A stretch of DNA of 64,000 bases from Paramyrothecium sp. XJ0827 (taxonomy: Eukaryota; Ascomycota; Sordariomycetes; Hypocreales; Stachybotryaceae). Location of the stretch: positions 2,294,001 through 2,358,000 of the forward strand of contig JAJFPB010000008.1 of the NCBI GenBank assembly GCA_020881915.1, given 5' to 3'. Shown piece by piece: positions 1 to 11,578 of the stretch (within the stretch, counting starts at the first letter, position 1; the number at the start of each line of letters is the position of its first letter). A model generated the notes under the pieces. The model was given only the letters and a program-made list of their open reading frames with translations, was not told the origin of the DNA and did no database searches. The position numbers and the translations under genes were made by a program.

Positions 1-3000
1 GTGACCCGAGTCGACCCACAGCAGAGGTTGCTGCTTGAAGTTATGCATGAGACGCTTGAGAATGCTGGTGAGACGGACTACCGAGGCCGAGATATCGCCG
101 TCTACGCCGGTAGCTTCGGGCAAGATTGGATGCAGATGCAAGCCCAGGACCCCCAAGACGGGAATGTGTATAGCATCACCGGTATGGATGACTTTGTTCT
201 TGCCAACCGTGTATCATATGAGTTGGACCTTCACGGCCCCAGCTTGACTGTCAAAGCCGGCTGCTCGTCCAGTTTGATAGCCCTCCACCTGGCTTGCGAG
301 GCTCTGCAACGCGGTGACTGCTCCGGAGCCCTGGTGGGAGCTTCAAATCTTCTGCTCTCACCGACGTACTTCCTTGCTCTGGACAGCCTCGGCGCTCTGT
401 CGTCTGCTGGTTCATCCAACGCGTTCGATGCCAACGCCAATGGCTACGCGCGTGCCGACGCCGTCAACGCCGTGTACGTCAAGAGGCTGGACGACGCGCT
501 GCGTGACGGAAACCCTATCCGTGCTATCGTCCGAAGCACCGCAATCAACTCCGACGGCAAGACTGTCGGCCTTACCAACCCCAGCACAGATGCTCAGGCC
601 AGCCTGATCCGCCGTGCTTACGAGAAGGCTGGCATCGCCAACCCAGGAGAGACCCCCGTTGTTGAGTGCCACGGCACAGGTACTGCAACTGGAGACCCTC
701 TTGAGGTTGCCGCCGTTGTCAAGGTCTTTGGTGGCCAGGAGACGTACATTGGTAGTGTAAGACTAGTCCAACCCATCCCAAGATGCTTTGAAGCTGCTGG
801 CTAACTCAGAATGTATAGGTCAAGCCAAATGTTGGTCACGGTGAAGGTGCCGCAGGTCTGAGCAGTTTGATCAAGGCTGTCCTCTCCCTGGAGAATGACA
901 CTATCCCACCAAACATCAAGTTCCAGACCCCCAACCCGAAGAGTAAGCAGCCTGCACAGCCCCCTGTCATGCATGGCCACTAACGGGCTCTGTCTAGTTC
1001 CCTTCGACGAGGCCCGCCTGGTTGTCCCCACGCAGCCCATCCCCTGGCCCAAGGATCGCACTAAGCGTATTAGTGTCGATTCGTTCGGTCTTGGTGGCGC
1101 GAACGCTCACGTTATTCTGGAAGCAGACACGTCTGTTGTCAACGCCAACAGGAGACTCAAACTCACCGGTGCCAGTACTGAGGCATCCTCGCAGCGACTC
1201 CTTGCGTTCTCTGCTCACAGTGAGACCTCTCTCAACAAGATTCTGAGCAACTATGAGAACTATGTCAACTCTGAGTCTTTCAATATCAATGACCTAGCCT
1301 ACACGCTCGGCGCAAGGCGAAACCACCAGAAGATCAGGGCTTTCGCAGTCACTGATGGAACGACTTTCAAGGCCACCGCGCCGGTCCGAAGCTCCGACCC
1401 CAAGGGCCTCCTGTTCATCTTCACTGGCCAGGGAGCTCAGTGGGCTGGAATGGGTCGCGAGCTGATCCGGGACTACGCTTCGTTCAGGGAGGACATCCAA
1501 CAGATGGACCGTTGGCTCGCGGAGTCTCTGCACCCTCCTGCTTGGACCATTGAAGGTAAGTTATCGTGTTGAAAGCTTTGTCGATTTCACTTGACTAACA
1601 CAACAAACAGACGTTCTACTCCAGGCACAGGACGTGCACTCGGCTGATTTATCGCAGCCGCTCTGCACCGCCGTCCAGGTCGGTCTTGTCAACCTGCTGC
1701 GCATCTGGGGCATCAGCCCCGATGGCGTTGTTGGCCATTCCAGCGGTGAGATTGGAGCCGCCTATGCGGCCGGTGCTCTCGAGATGAAGGACGCCATTCT
1801 GGTTGCCTTCTACCGAGGTGTTGCCAGCATCCAGCAGCGCCGCCCTGGAGCCATGGCCGCGGTCGGTCTTGGTCGCCAGGAGGTCTCTGAGCTTCTGGCT
1901 AGTGGCACCACCATTGCCTGCGAGAACAGCCGTTCAAGCGTCACCATCTCTGGAGACTACGATGCTGTTGAGGAGACCCTGGACCGCGTGCGTCAGGCTC
2001 GCCCCGAAGCTCTGGCCCGTAAGCTCAAGGTTGACAGGGCCTATCACTCTGGTAAGTAGCAATTTTCCCACACCCAAACACAGAAAATTCTAACCAGCTT
2101 ATAGATCACATGAAGTCCGTCGGAGTGGTCTACGAGGAGCTGATCTCGACCATTACTCCTTCTGAGGAGCCGCTGTCGATCCCCTTCTACTCTTCCGTGA
2201 CCGGACAGCCCATTTACGATGCCACACAGCTGGGTGCTTCGTACTGGAGAGCCAACATGGAGTGCCCTGTCCTCTTCCTCTCCGCGGTTGAGGCTGCCCT
2301 TCAAGGAAGCCAGGAGTTGGGTCTTGCTCTCGAGCTCGGCCCTCACTCAGCCCTGTCTGGTCCTTTCCGACAGATCTGCAAGGAGTTGAGCAAGAGCGTC
2401 ACGTACTACAGCGCCATCAACAGAAACACCGATGCCACGACGACTCTCCTCACTGCCGTCGGTCAGCTGTACACTCAGGGAGTTACTCCTGACTTCGCGG
2501 CCTTGAACCCCTCCGGCGCCACCCTGTCCAACCTGCCACCCTACGCGTGGACCCACGACATCTCCTACTGGAACGAGAGCCGCATCTCGCGCGAGTTCCG
2601 TGAACGCACCCACCCAGAGCACGAGCTGCTCGGTGCTCGCGTCACCGGAGGCAACGATCTCGAGCCCAGCTGGCGAAAGCTGCTCAACATCAAGGAGGTC
2701 CCTTACCTCGCTGACCATGTTGTTGCTGACGATGTTGTTTTCCCTGCTGCTGGATATGTGGCCATGGCTGGAGAGGCTATTAGACAGCTCTCCGATGCGG
2801 CGGACTTTACCATCCGCTCGCTGTCCATCGGCTCCGCTTTGCCTCTCCACAACGGAAAGCCCAGCGAGATCATCACCCGTTTCCAGCCCCACAGGCTGAC
2901 GGACAACCAGGACTCCACCTGGTACGATTTCAGCATCATGTCTTATGATGGCAACAGCTGGACCCGACACTGCAGTGGTCAGATCCACTCCGGAAATGCC

Positions 3001-6000
3001 TCGACCCTGGCGACCAACGAGGCCAAGGCTCCTGCCACCGAGGGTAAGCGCGCCGTCGTCAACACCAAGTGGTACCAGGCGGCCAAGGCTGCAGGCTTGG
3101 AGTACGGCAATGCTTTCCAAGGGCTCCACGATGTTGCCTACAACCTGTCCAGCGGTTCCATCTCTGCTAACCTCCGAACCCCTGAGCAAACCTCGACTGG
3201 CCTCCACCCGACAACCGTGGACCAGCTCCTCCAGTGTTGTATCCTTGGCTCTGTCAAGGGTCACCTCAGGGACGTAGGCAAGCTTGTTCTCCCTGTGCAC
3301 ATTGGCGAGCTGTACATTGCCACTGGCGACAACTTTGAAGAGCTGAACTGTGTCACGCACACCTCCTTCGCCAGCGCTGATGTCCTGGCGGCAGACGGAA
3401 CCATTCGTGCTGCCGACGGCACGGTGGCACTCCAGGCTGATGGACTCCAGTTCAGGATCCTTGATAACAAGCGCAGCACCAAGGACGCTCTGCAGGAGCT
3501 TCGTCTGCTCGAGTGGCGCCCAGACATTGACCTTGCCGACCTGCCACAGCTCATCCACCAGACCAACGACTTGAGCAGCTGCCTGGAACTCGTCGAGAGG
3601 CTGAACATCCTCTGCGTTCTGGAAAGCACGAGGATTCTGGAGCCCTATGATAGCACCCACCACCACTTCAAGCGTTTCAAGGAGTGGAACCAGGAGTACA
3701 TTGACAACATCCGCGCGAACGGCAGCAAGGTCGTGCGAGACACTGACCGCCTCTTCGACCTGAGCTCCGAAGAAGTCCGAGCTGAGATCGAAGTCCTCAA
3801 GGCCGAGGCCCTGGAGACTCCTGCACGCAACATTGCTCTTGCAGTCACCCGCATCTACGACGACGTCGAGGGTATATTCACTGGAGAGACGGAGCCTCTT
3901 GCGGTCCTCCTCAAGGACAACTTGCTCATGGAGATTTACAACTTCTTCAACATGCTTGACCACGAGAAGTTCTTCAAGCTCCTCGGTCACAGCAACAAGA
4001 CCCTGCGCGTCGTTGAGATCGGAGCCGGCACTGGAGGCTTCACTTCTACCATTGTGCCCGCTCTGACGGATTCGTCTGGTGGTGTCCTCTTCAGCAACTA
4101 CACCTACACCGATATTTCATCCGGTTTCTTCAAGGCCGCCAAGGAGCGCTTCGCCGAGTACCCTGGCATTGAGTACACCGTTCTTGATATCAGCGAAGAC
4201 CCCGCTCCCCAGGGCTTGGAACTGGGTAGCTACGATCTTGTTGTCGCTGCCAACGTAAGTCCAGTTTTTCTCCCCACATGACGGAAGCTAATCCCGGCCA
4301 AAGGTCCTTCATGCCACTCCCGACTTACTTCAGACCATGAAGAACTGCCGAGCTCTTCTGAGACCCGGTGGCCGCCTCTTCATGTTGGAGCTGTGCGCTG
4401 GTACGTATTGATTATCCGAGTTCCTTGTTCTACATACTAACGGCTTTAATAGAGGCTAAGTGGGTCAACTACATCATGGTGAGTATTTGCTTATGTTTTG
4501 AATCCGGTCTGATTTCAAGTGTATATATTGACGAACTATTAGGGTACTCTGCCCGGTTGGTGGCTCGGTGAGCCAGATGGTCGTCCCAACGAGCCCTACA
4601 TCCAGGCTGAGCAGTGGAATGACATCCTTACCAGGGCTGGTTTCGCTGATGTGCAGACCATCATGGATCAAGCTGTTCCCTACCAGCTCGACAACATCGT
4701 CATTGCCAGTGCTGCTGAGGACGACATTGCTCCGTCCAAGACTTTGAGCCTTCTGGTCAAGGACACCGCTCAGGTCGCCGGACCTGCGGAGGAGCTTAAG
4801 TCTCAGCTCGAGTCTAAGGGATATGATGTCTCTTTCAGCTCACTCTGGGACCTGCCCGCCACGCCCGTGGACATCATCTCGCTTCTCGACATCGAGGGCC
4901 CTGAGACTTTCTTCCAGACCTTGACCGACATCGAGCTCCGTGGCCTGACTCGATTCATCACGCAGAACCACGGACAGAAGCTGCTCTGGCTGACGGGTCC
5001 TGCACAGATTGGAGTCAACGATCCCCACACTGCTCTGGTCCTCGGCTTTGCCCGCACCATCCGCCTTGAGCTTGGAGCGTTCTTCGCGACCCTGGAGCTT
5101 GACATCAAGTCTGAGTCCGCACCATGGGGCTCGGTCATCGAGGTGTTCAACAAGATTCGCACCCAGACGAAGAAGGCCCTCCTGGATACCGAGTACGCTC
5201 TGGTGAATGGAACCGTGCAGGTTCCTCGCTACACCACTCGCAGCGCCGATCAAGTCCTTCCCCTCGCTGCCGAGCAGGTCTCCCGTAAGCTCCAGATTGC
5301 GAAGCCCGGTCTGCTCTCCAGCCTTCAGTGGCAGGGAGAGTCAAGAGAGACTCCCTTGGAGCAAGGTCAACTCGAGATTGCTGTTCGGGCCTCGTCTGTC
5401 AACTACCAGGTGCGTAACTAATTGAAACCACTAATCACACGACTTGATTGGGCGGCAACTAACTTTTCACAGGATGCTCTTCTTGCTCAGGGTGCTGTGC
5501 ACAGCAACCGCGGTCTGGGTCTTGAGTCTGCTGGTATCGTTACCCGCGTCAACGGCAAGTCTGAGTTCCAAGTTGGTGACCGTGTGCTCGCCTGGTCTGC
5601 CGGATCATTGGCAACGCATGTTCGTGTCGACGCTCAGTGGGCTATCAAGCTTCCTGATACCTTGTCTTTCGATGAGGCTGTCACCCTGCCCACAGCTTAC
5701 GCGACCATGATCAGGGGTCTTTTGGAGGTCGGCTCCCTGTCATCCGGAGACACGATCCTGATCCACTCTGCTGCCGATGCACTGGGCTTTGCCGCCATTC
5801 AAATCGCCAAGTTGCAGGGCGCTGAGGTAAGGAACAACCCCATAAACAATTCGCCGACATTTACTAACCGAGCTTTGACAGATCTTTGCCACTGCTGCTA
5901 ACGAGGAAGAGAAGCAATACCTTGTGACGGAGCATGGTATTCCCGAGTCCCGCATCTTCTCTTCTCAGGACAGCTCCTTTGTCGCCGGCATCACGCAGGC

Positions 6001-7700
6001 TACTGGCTCGCGTGGCGTCGACATTGTTGTCAACACCCTCTCCGGAGAGCTGCTGCACGCCAGCTGGAAGGTTGTTGCCGAGGGTGGTAACCTGATTGAG
6101 CTTTCTGGCAAGGATATTGCCGGCCATGGAAAGCTTGACCTGGCCAGGTTCGATGGCAACAGAGGTTTCCACGGCGTTGACATTGCTGCCTTGATCTCCA
6201 ACAAGCCCTCGGTTGCGAACCGGTAAGTTATTCATATTGCGGCTTTCGACGAATCATGAAATGAGCTGACTTATTCCACAACAGACTCCTGAAGGCCAGC
6301 GTGAAGCTCTACACGGACGGTCTGGTCAAGCCAATTGCACCCATCACCCGATTTGCCCCCACCGACATCAAGCAGGTCTTCCAGCAGTTCCAGAACGGCC
6401 GCCCCATCGGTGCTGTCAGCGTGGAATTCCCCGAGGATGCCCAGGCCGTCCCCAACGACTCCTTCACCAGCGAAGCTCGCTTCCGCCAGGACCGCTCCTA
6501 CGTCCTGATTGGTGGTCTGGGAGGTCTCGGAAAGTCCGCGGCTGTTTGGCTTGCTGAGCGAGGTGCTGGATCCATCATCTTCATGTCGCGTTCCGCTTCC
6601 GCCACCGAGGAGAGCGAGAACCTTTCCCGTGAGCTGCAGGCTCTTGGCTCCGAGGTCCAGATTTTCCAGGGAAGTGTCTCGGATGCTACCGCGGTCAACG
6701 CGCTTGTTGCAGGCGCTTCCAAGCCCATCGCTGGTGTGCTCCACCTAGCCCTTGTGCTCAGGGTACGTGATACATGCAGTTCCATTTTGAGATAATGTAA
6801 GCTAACTAGTAACAGGACGAGGCCCTTCTGGACATGACTTTCGATCAGTGGCAAGGCGCTACGGAGGCCAAGGTCCAGGGAACCTGGAACCTGCACAATG
6901 CTCTCAAGGACCAGCCTCTGGACTTCTTTGTTCTTCTCAGCTCCATCTACGGTGTTCAGGGTAACCCCAAGCAGGCCAACTATGCTGCAGCCAGCACCTT
7001 CCTGGATGCGTTTGCGCAGTTCCGCCAGAACCAAGGCCTCCCTGCTTCGGTCATTGACCTTGGTGTCATGGAGGACATTGGTTTCGTCAGCGAGCACCCT
7101 GCCATCCTGGAGAACCTTCGCCGAGCTGGAGCTCAGCTTATTCGGGAGAACGACTTCCTCGGCTCTCTCCAGCTGGCCATCAGGGCTTCATCTGAGAAGG
7201 CGGCGCCGGCACCGACCGTGGAGTCAGCCTATGTCAACCGTGCCCAGTTCGTCATTGGTCTCGGACAGCATGCCCCTGACGCTCGTGGCTTGGGCTTGAA
7301 GGTGGACGGCACCACCCAGGGCAGCGATTCTACCCAGGCTGTGGCCAAGGAGGATGGCCAGGTCCTGCAAGGATTCATGGACAATGCCCAGCGCGACCCC
7401 AGCTCCCTTGCCGACGAAGCGGCAGTCGCACAGTTCCTGGCAGGTCAGGTGGCTGAGTGCCTGAAGACCCTGTTGATCTTCAGCGACAGCTCTGACCTGA
7501 ACCTGAACCTTGGTCTCGCCGAGCTGGGAGTCGACTCTCTCATCGCCATCGAGCTGCAGAGCTGGTGGATCCAGAACTTCGCCTCGCACATTACGATCCT
7601 GGAACTGACCAAGAGCGCTTCCATCGTAGAGTTGGGCAAGCTGGCGCGGTCTCGAATCCTGGAGGGCTTCCATGGACAGTCTACACAGGTTGCCGCTTAA
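1..7700 (+). CDS. highly reducing polyketide synthase (5' end outside window)
   Basis: Iterative type I synthase that builds and reduces a polyketide chain. Twelve exons are visible (1-756, 819-942, 998-1555, 1611-2051, 2105-4254, 4304-4400, 4453-4478, 4543-5409, 5473-5826, 5882-6222, 6285-6762, 6816-7700), giving 2358 residues in one frame. The window starts inside the KS, so roughly the first 90 residues are missing. Order of domains: KS (Cys88 in KAGCSSSL, His224, His259), AT (Ser523 in GHSSGE), DH (His831, Asp999), C-methyltransferase (EIGAGTGG from 1264), ER (from about 1610; loop at 1771), KR (GGLGGLG at 1981, Tyr2120) and ACP (Ser2305 in GVDSL). It stops about 50 residues after the ACP serine, so no thioesterase or reductase release domain is present and release must be done in trans. 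The KS and AT residues look intact. The DH HxxxG and ER glycine loops are off consensus. It is the likely core enzyme of the cluster to its right. Confidence 0.97.
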
Positions 7701-8521
7701 ATGATTGACTCGTGAATTCCTTGGGTTTGGATAGTTTGGTATTTCTACGGTTGGCGTTGTGGGTCATCGGCGCATTGTCTTTACACTTTCTTATATTCTT
7801 TCCTTTGTTCCCTCAGTATGTATGTTCGCTCTTAGTTCGCTTTCATTAAATTGTTCTGGCCTCAATCTCTTGTCCGTGCCATGCTTGAAGTGTGAATATC
7901 TCATGACCTGGTATGTACGCTTTTTTGCTGAGTATGGACTAATTTTCAATTTATTTAGGCCGACTCCCCATATAAATATCTTATTCTTCTACAGTCTTAA
8001 TGAGAGTCCAGTTACAACGACGTTGATACCCTGCACGACAATGCACACTTCAAGTGCTGTTCTAAACAAGCTCATGCCTTCTGAATGCTAGCTACCCTAT
8101 AGCAAGCCATGCAACCGCCAGATTGACTATTCATCGTACATGGCGTTCTGAATCAGGATAAATATTTATTCATGTGTCTACTATTTTAAATTTAAACTTT
8201 GGAATAAAAATTTGAAATCTGATGTCTCTCCAGCTTTTAATTATAATGAGTAGAAATGTTCGAGCAACAACTCATGGAACAACGTACTGGGCGCTGAGCA
8301 ACCTGACTAGTGCTATAATTATGCAAGATTTATACCTAGTTTTATGCAACCATGACGGCATTGCCCACAATAACATCCCTGCACCCAGCCAATAAAATAA
8401 GCTGCGCGTGCCTCGTCTATTTATCCCTTGACTGCCGAGCCGATCCCATCAACTTCAAGGGCAAGGCGAACCGAGATTTTCTACTTGGATGAGGATTTGT
8501 GTTAGTGATGTCAGGCCTCCC

Positions 8522-8550
8522 ACGCGCATAATCCGTAAGGAGACGCGCAT
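8522..8550. repeat. two direct copies of ACGCGCAT
   Basis: The 8-mer is present at 8522-8529 and 8543-8550, with starts 21 bp (two helical turns) apart, about 340 bp upstream of the cyclase start codon. The spacing is compatible with a tandem protein-binding site, but nothing in the sequence names the binder. Confidence 0.4.
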
Positions 8551-8585
8551 TTGACAGGTCCGGCACGTATTGGCGAGCGTTCCGG

Positions 8586-8634
8586 TATTTCACAAGTCCA
8601 AATTGGGTACGGACGCTCCAGGAGTTGTGAAATA
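8586..8634. promoter_or_regulatory. nested inverted repeat upstream of the cyclase gene
   Basis: TATTTCACAA (8586-8595) is exactly complementary to TTGTGAAATA (8625-8634). The 29-nt interval also contains a GTCC...GGAC pair. It lies about 250 bp before the cyclase ATG, between the PKS and the cyclase. It could be an operator or a structure in the 5' leader; function is inferred only from position and symmetry. Confidence 0.4.
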
Positions 8635-8886
8635 TTGTGCATGATTTATGCGCATTATGCTTACACTGTCAACCTCGGATCATATTGAGCCTTGGCAGCC
8701 AGCTCTACTTACACAAAACGGTGAGTAAAGCCAAATATCACGTTCGCGTCTGTGTCCAGTGAATTGCTTTGTTATTCGACCGAGAGGTGGTGGAAGCCAA
8801 ATATTCCGAGACCTCACTAGAACTGCTTTCTTCGGGTGCCAATTCCAATACACGGAGCCCACTTCACAATTCACCCTAAAGAAGAC

Positions 8887-11277
8887 ATGATTCAAGAGCA
8901 CATTGGACGATGGGCAACACCAGCCCAAGGGCATCTGAGTCAAGATGCCAATGGTGATAACCAGACAGACTATACAAAATGGAGGCTGATCGACAACAAG
9001 GGTAGGCAGTCGTGGACCTACCTCGAGACGGATGAGGAGAATGCAAAGTGGCCGCAGACGGTCTATGAGAAGTACTTCTTAGGCCTAGAGACTGTGAGTG
9101 CAGACGAATACTGCTGGACATTTCGGAAAGGAATACACTGACACTGATGGCTTTACACAGGGGTTGCCCGACGTGCCAAAGGCCGGAACCCCTTTGGAGG
9201 CAGCCAACCAAGGAGCATCTTTTCTGAGCCAGCTACAGCTGCCCTCTGGACAGTGGGCTAGTGAGTGCACTGGTCCAAACTTCCTGTTGCCGTGCGTTAT
9301 CATCGCTTGGTACGTGACAGGCACTCCCATCCCGCCAGCGTACGCAGTGGAGATTCGGCGCTATCTCCTTTCGAGCCAGCGGGCAGAGGACGGAGGCTGG
9401 GGCTGGCATGTGGAAGCCCAAAGCTCCGCAATTGCCACGGCTCTCAACTACGTGGTTCTTCGCCTGCTGGGCGCCAGCGCGGAAGATCCTCGCCTGGTCA
9501 AGGCCAGAGAGCTGCTCCATAGCTGGGGCGGTGCCACTTATGCCCCAGGCATTGGAAAATACTGGCTTTGTGTTCTTGGAGTTATGAAATGGGACTGCGT
9601 CAATCCGTTCCTCCCAGAGTTTTGGTAAGCCACATAACACATTCGAAAGTGCTGAAGAGAACCAATGGAGCTGATCAACCTCAACCAGGCTGGCCCCGGA
9701 CAATGACCCAACTGCTCCGAGAAAGTGGTATATCCACACCCGCACCAACTTCACCTCCATGTCCTACGTGTGGTCCAAGCAATGGAGCTACCCCGGAGAC
9801 TCAATCACGCAGCAGCTCCGTAAGGAACTGTATACGCAATCCTATGACACCATTGACTTTGCCGCTCAACGATCCAATCTTGCAGAGGTAGATAACAACT
9901 ACCCCAAGTGGTGGGTTGTGAATCTCATGAACTGGTTGACCGTTTCCGTATACATCCCATACATGCGGAAGCGTGCAACAGTTGAGACTGCAGAGCAACG
10001 AGTGTGGGAGTTGATCAAGGCCGAGGACGAGAACACCGAGTACATCGGGCTGTCTCCGCTCAGCAAAGCAGTCAACCTGATTGCGTGCTTCATACACGAC
10101 GGCCCAGATAGTGCTTCCGTGAAGGCCCACAAAGCGACCATGACACAGTACTTCTGGATGACAAGCCAAGGAATGGCGTGCAACCTATCTGACGGTATTC
10201 AGGTTTGGGATACCTCGCTTGCGATCCAGGCCATTGCGGCTACTGGCTTGACTGGGAAGCCGGAATACGAGAACGCTGTTATTCAGGCCCATGGGTTCCT
10301 AGAAGACCACCAGCTCCAGGAGAATGTGAAGGACCAGGAGAAGTGCTATCGCTGGCCTCGCAAGGGCGGATGGCCATTCAGCACCAAATACCAAGGCTAT
10401 ATGATTAGCGAGTGCACTGGCGAAGGGCTGCGATCCATCCTTCAACTCCAGGAAATTTCTCGACTTGACCTACCCAATCCCATCCCACTTGAGAGGCTTC
10501 AGGATGCGGTAGACTGCCTGTTGAATCTGCAAAATGACACTGGCGGCTTTGCTGTGTACGAGAAGAGGCAAGGTTCCCTCAACCTCGCCTGGCTCGAGAT
10601 GGGTGAGTTTTCGGGAAAGACGATGGCCACCTATGATTACGTGGAGTGCACGACTGCAGCAGTCTCTGCTCTGGCCTGGTTCGGGAAGTTCTATCCCAAG
10701 TACAGGGCCGAAGAGGTTGAGACCGTGAAGAGACGAGGACTCGAGTTCATCAAGCGCTCCCAGAAGCCTCATGGTGGGTGGTACGGCGCCTGGGGCGTCT
10801 GCTTCGTCTATGCCGGCTTCTTCGCCCTGGAGACGCTCGCGTTGTCGGGAGAGACTTACGGAAACAGCGAGTACTCCAAGAAAGGGTGTGACTTCCTGAT
10901 CTCAAAGCAGAAGGAGGACGGTGGATGGGGAGAGTCTTACCGCAGCTTCCGCGAAGAGGAGTACATCGACCATGAATATTCCCAAGTCGTGCAGACAGCA
11001 TGGGTCTGCCTTGGTTTGATGCACGCCGAGTACCCCGACAAGGAGCCGATCAAGAGGGGCTTGAGACTGATCATGTCCCGACAGCAAGTCAAGGGAAATT
11101 GGCTTCAAGAGCAGTTTGAGGGCGGTGTTGGAGACGGGTAAGTTCACATGTCTTCTATCAGGAAGCGAGAAGGCTAACTTATTTGATAGTGTCATCTCTT
11201 ACTCCAACTACAAGCTGTACTGGCCTGTCCGCGCTCTGGCTGAGTATGCTCACAAGTTCGGAAATGAGGCCCTGTAA
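8887..11277 (+). CDS. oxidosqualene/squalene cyclase-family triterpene cyclase
   Basis: Class II terpene cyclase fold (alpha-alpha barrels with QW repeats). Four exons (8887-9093, 9161-9624, 9689-11137, 11190-11277) give 735 residues, the normal length of lanosterol-synthase-type enzymes. QW-like motifs are seen as QRAEDGGWGW, QNDTGGFAVYE and QKEDGGWGE. The usual DCTAE acid motif is ECTGE here, with Glu465 in the place of the proton-donating Asp. The two cysteines expected to hold that acid are present (ECTGE and YVECTT), as is the aromatic GAWGVCF segment. ATG 8887 was chosen as the first in-frame Met; upstream only a GTG is in frame. The family cyclises 2,3-oxidosqualene or squalene at the ER membrane. 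This copy sits between a PKS and an epoxidase-like flavoprotein, so it is probably a secondary-metabolism paralogue and not the housekeeping ERG7. The substrate is unknown. Confidence 0.93.
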
Positions 11278-11578
11278 GGCGGTGAATCACTTAGGCTACT
11301 GTCAATAGGAGATCTAGCAATTCGATAGTTGTGTAGTTTTTGACTAAAATGTTTACTGGTATTGAGTTATTAAGAAGCAAGTGTTCCTTCATCCCTCACA
11401 ATTCATTTATGCACCACAATCGTATCAAAACAAGAATAATTGAAGGCGTAAATAGTGGTTATCTAATAATAAACAGCTAACTCCAAGTCTGCAAAGTACT
11501 TCCAATGCAAGTCCAGTCTAAACGTGGTTCATAACCAAAAAGTCTAAAGCGTAGAATACAGTCCCGATGGCTTCGCTA
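11278..11578. other. convergent intergenic spacer
   Basis: This 301-bp AT-rich gap separates the 3' ends of the cyclase (+) and the flavin monooxygenase fusion (-). I see only likely polyadenylation-type AT-rich sequence and no gene. Confidence 0.6.

Larger units (their letters stand above)
7701..8886. other. intergenic region, PKS terminator and cyclase promoter
   Basis: No gene is recognised. The stretch from about 8160 to 8220 is very AT-rich. A 10-bp perfect inverted repeat lies at 8586-8595/8625-8634 and two copies of ACGCGCAT lie at 8522 and 8543; both are described separately. Confidence 0.7.

Noticed and set aside
2347..3990. 547-codon open frame on the minus strand
   Set aside because: It is fully antisense to PKS exon 5 (DH-MT region), whose motifs are clear. 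Long antisense frames arise from the GC-rich third positions of the real gene.
6498..7673. Long minus-strand frames at the PKS 3' end
   Set aside because: Antisense to the KR and ACP exons with no motif of their own.
8836..8886. Upstream extension of the triterpene cyclase (PIPIHGAHFTIHPKED)
   Set aside because: It would need a GTG start; the first ATG is at 8887.
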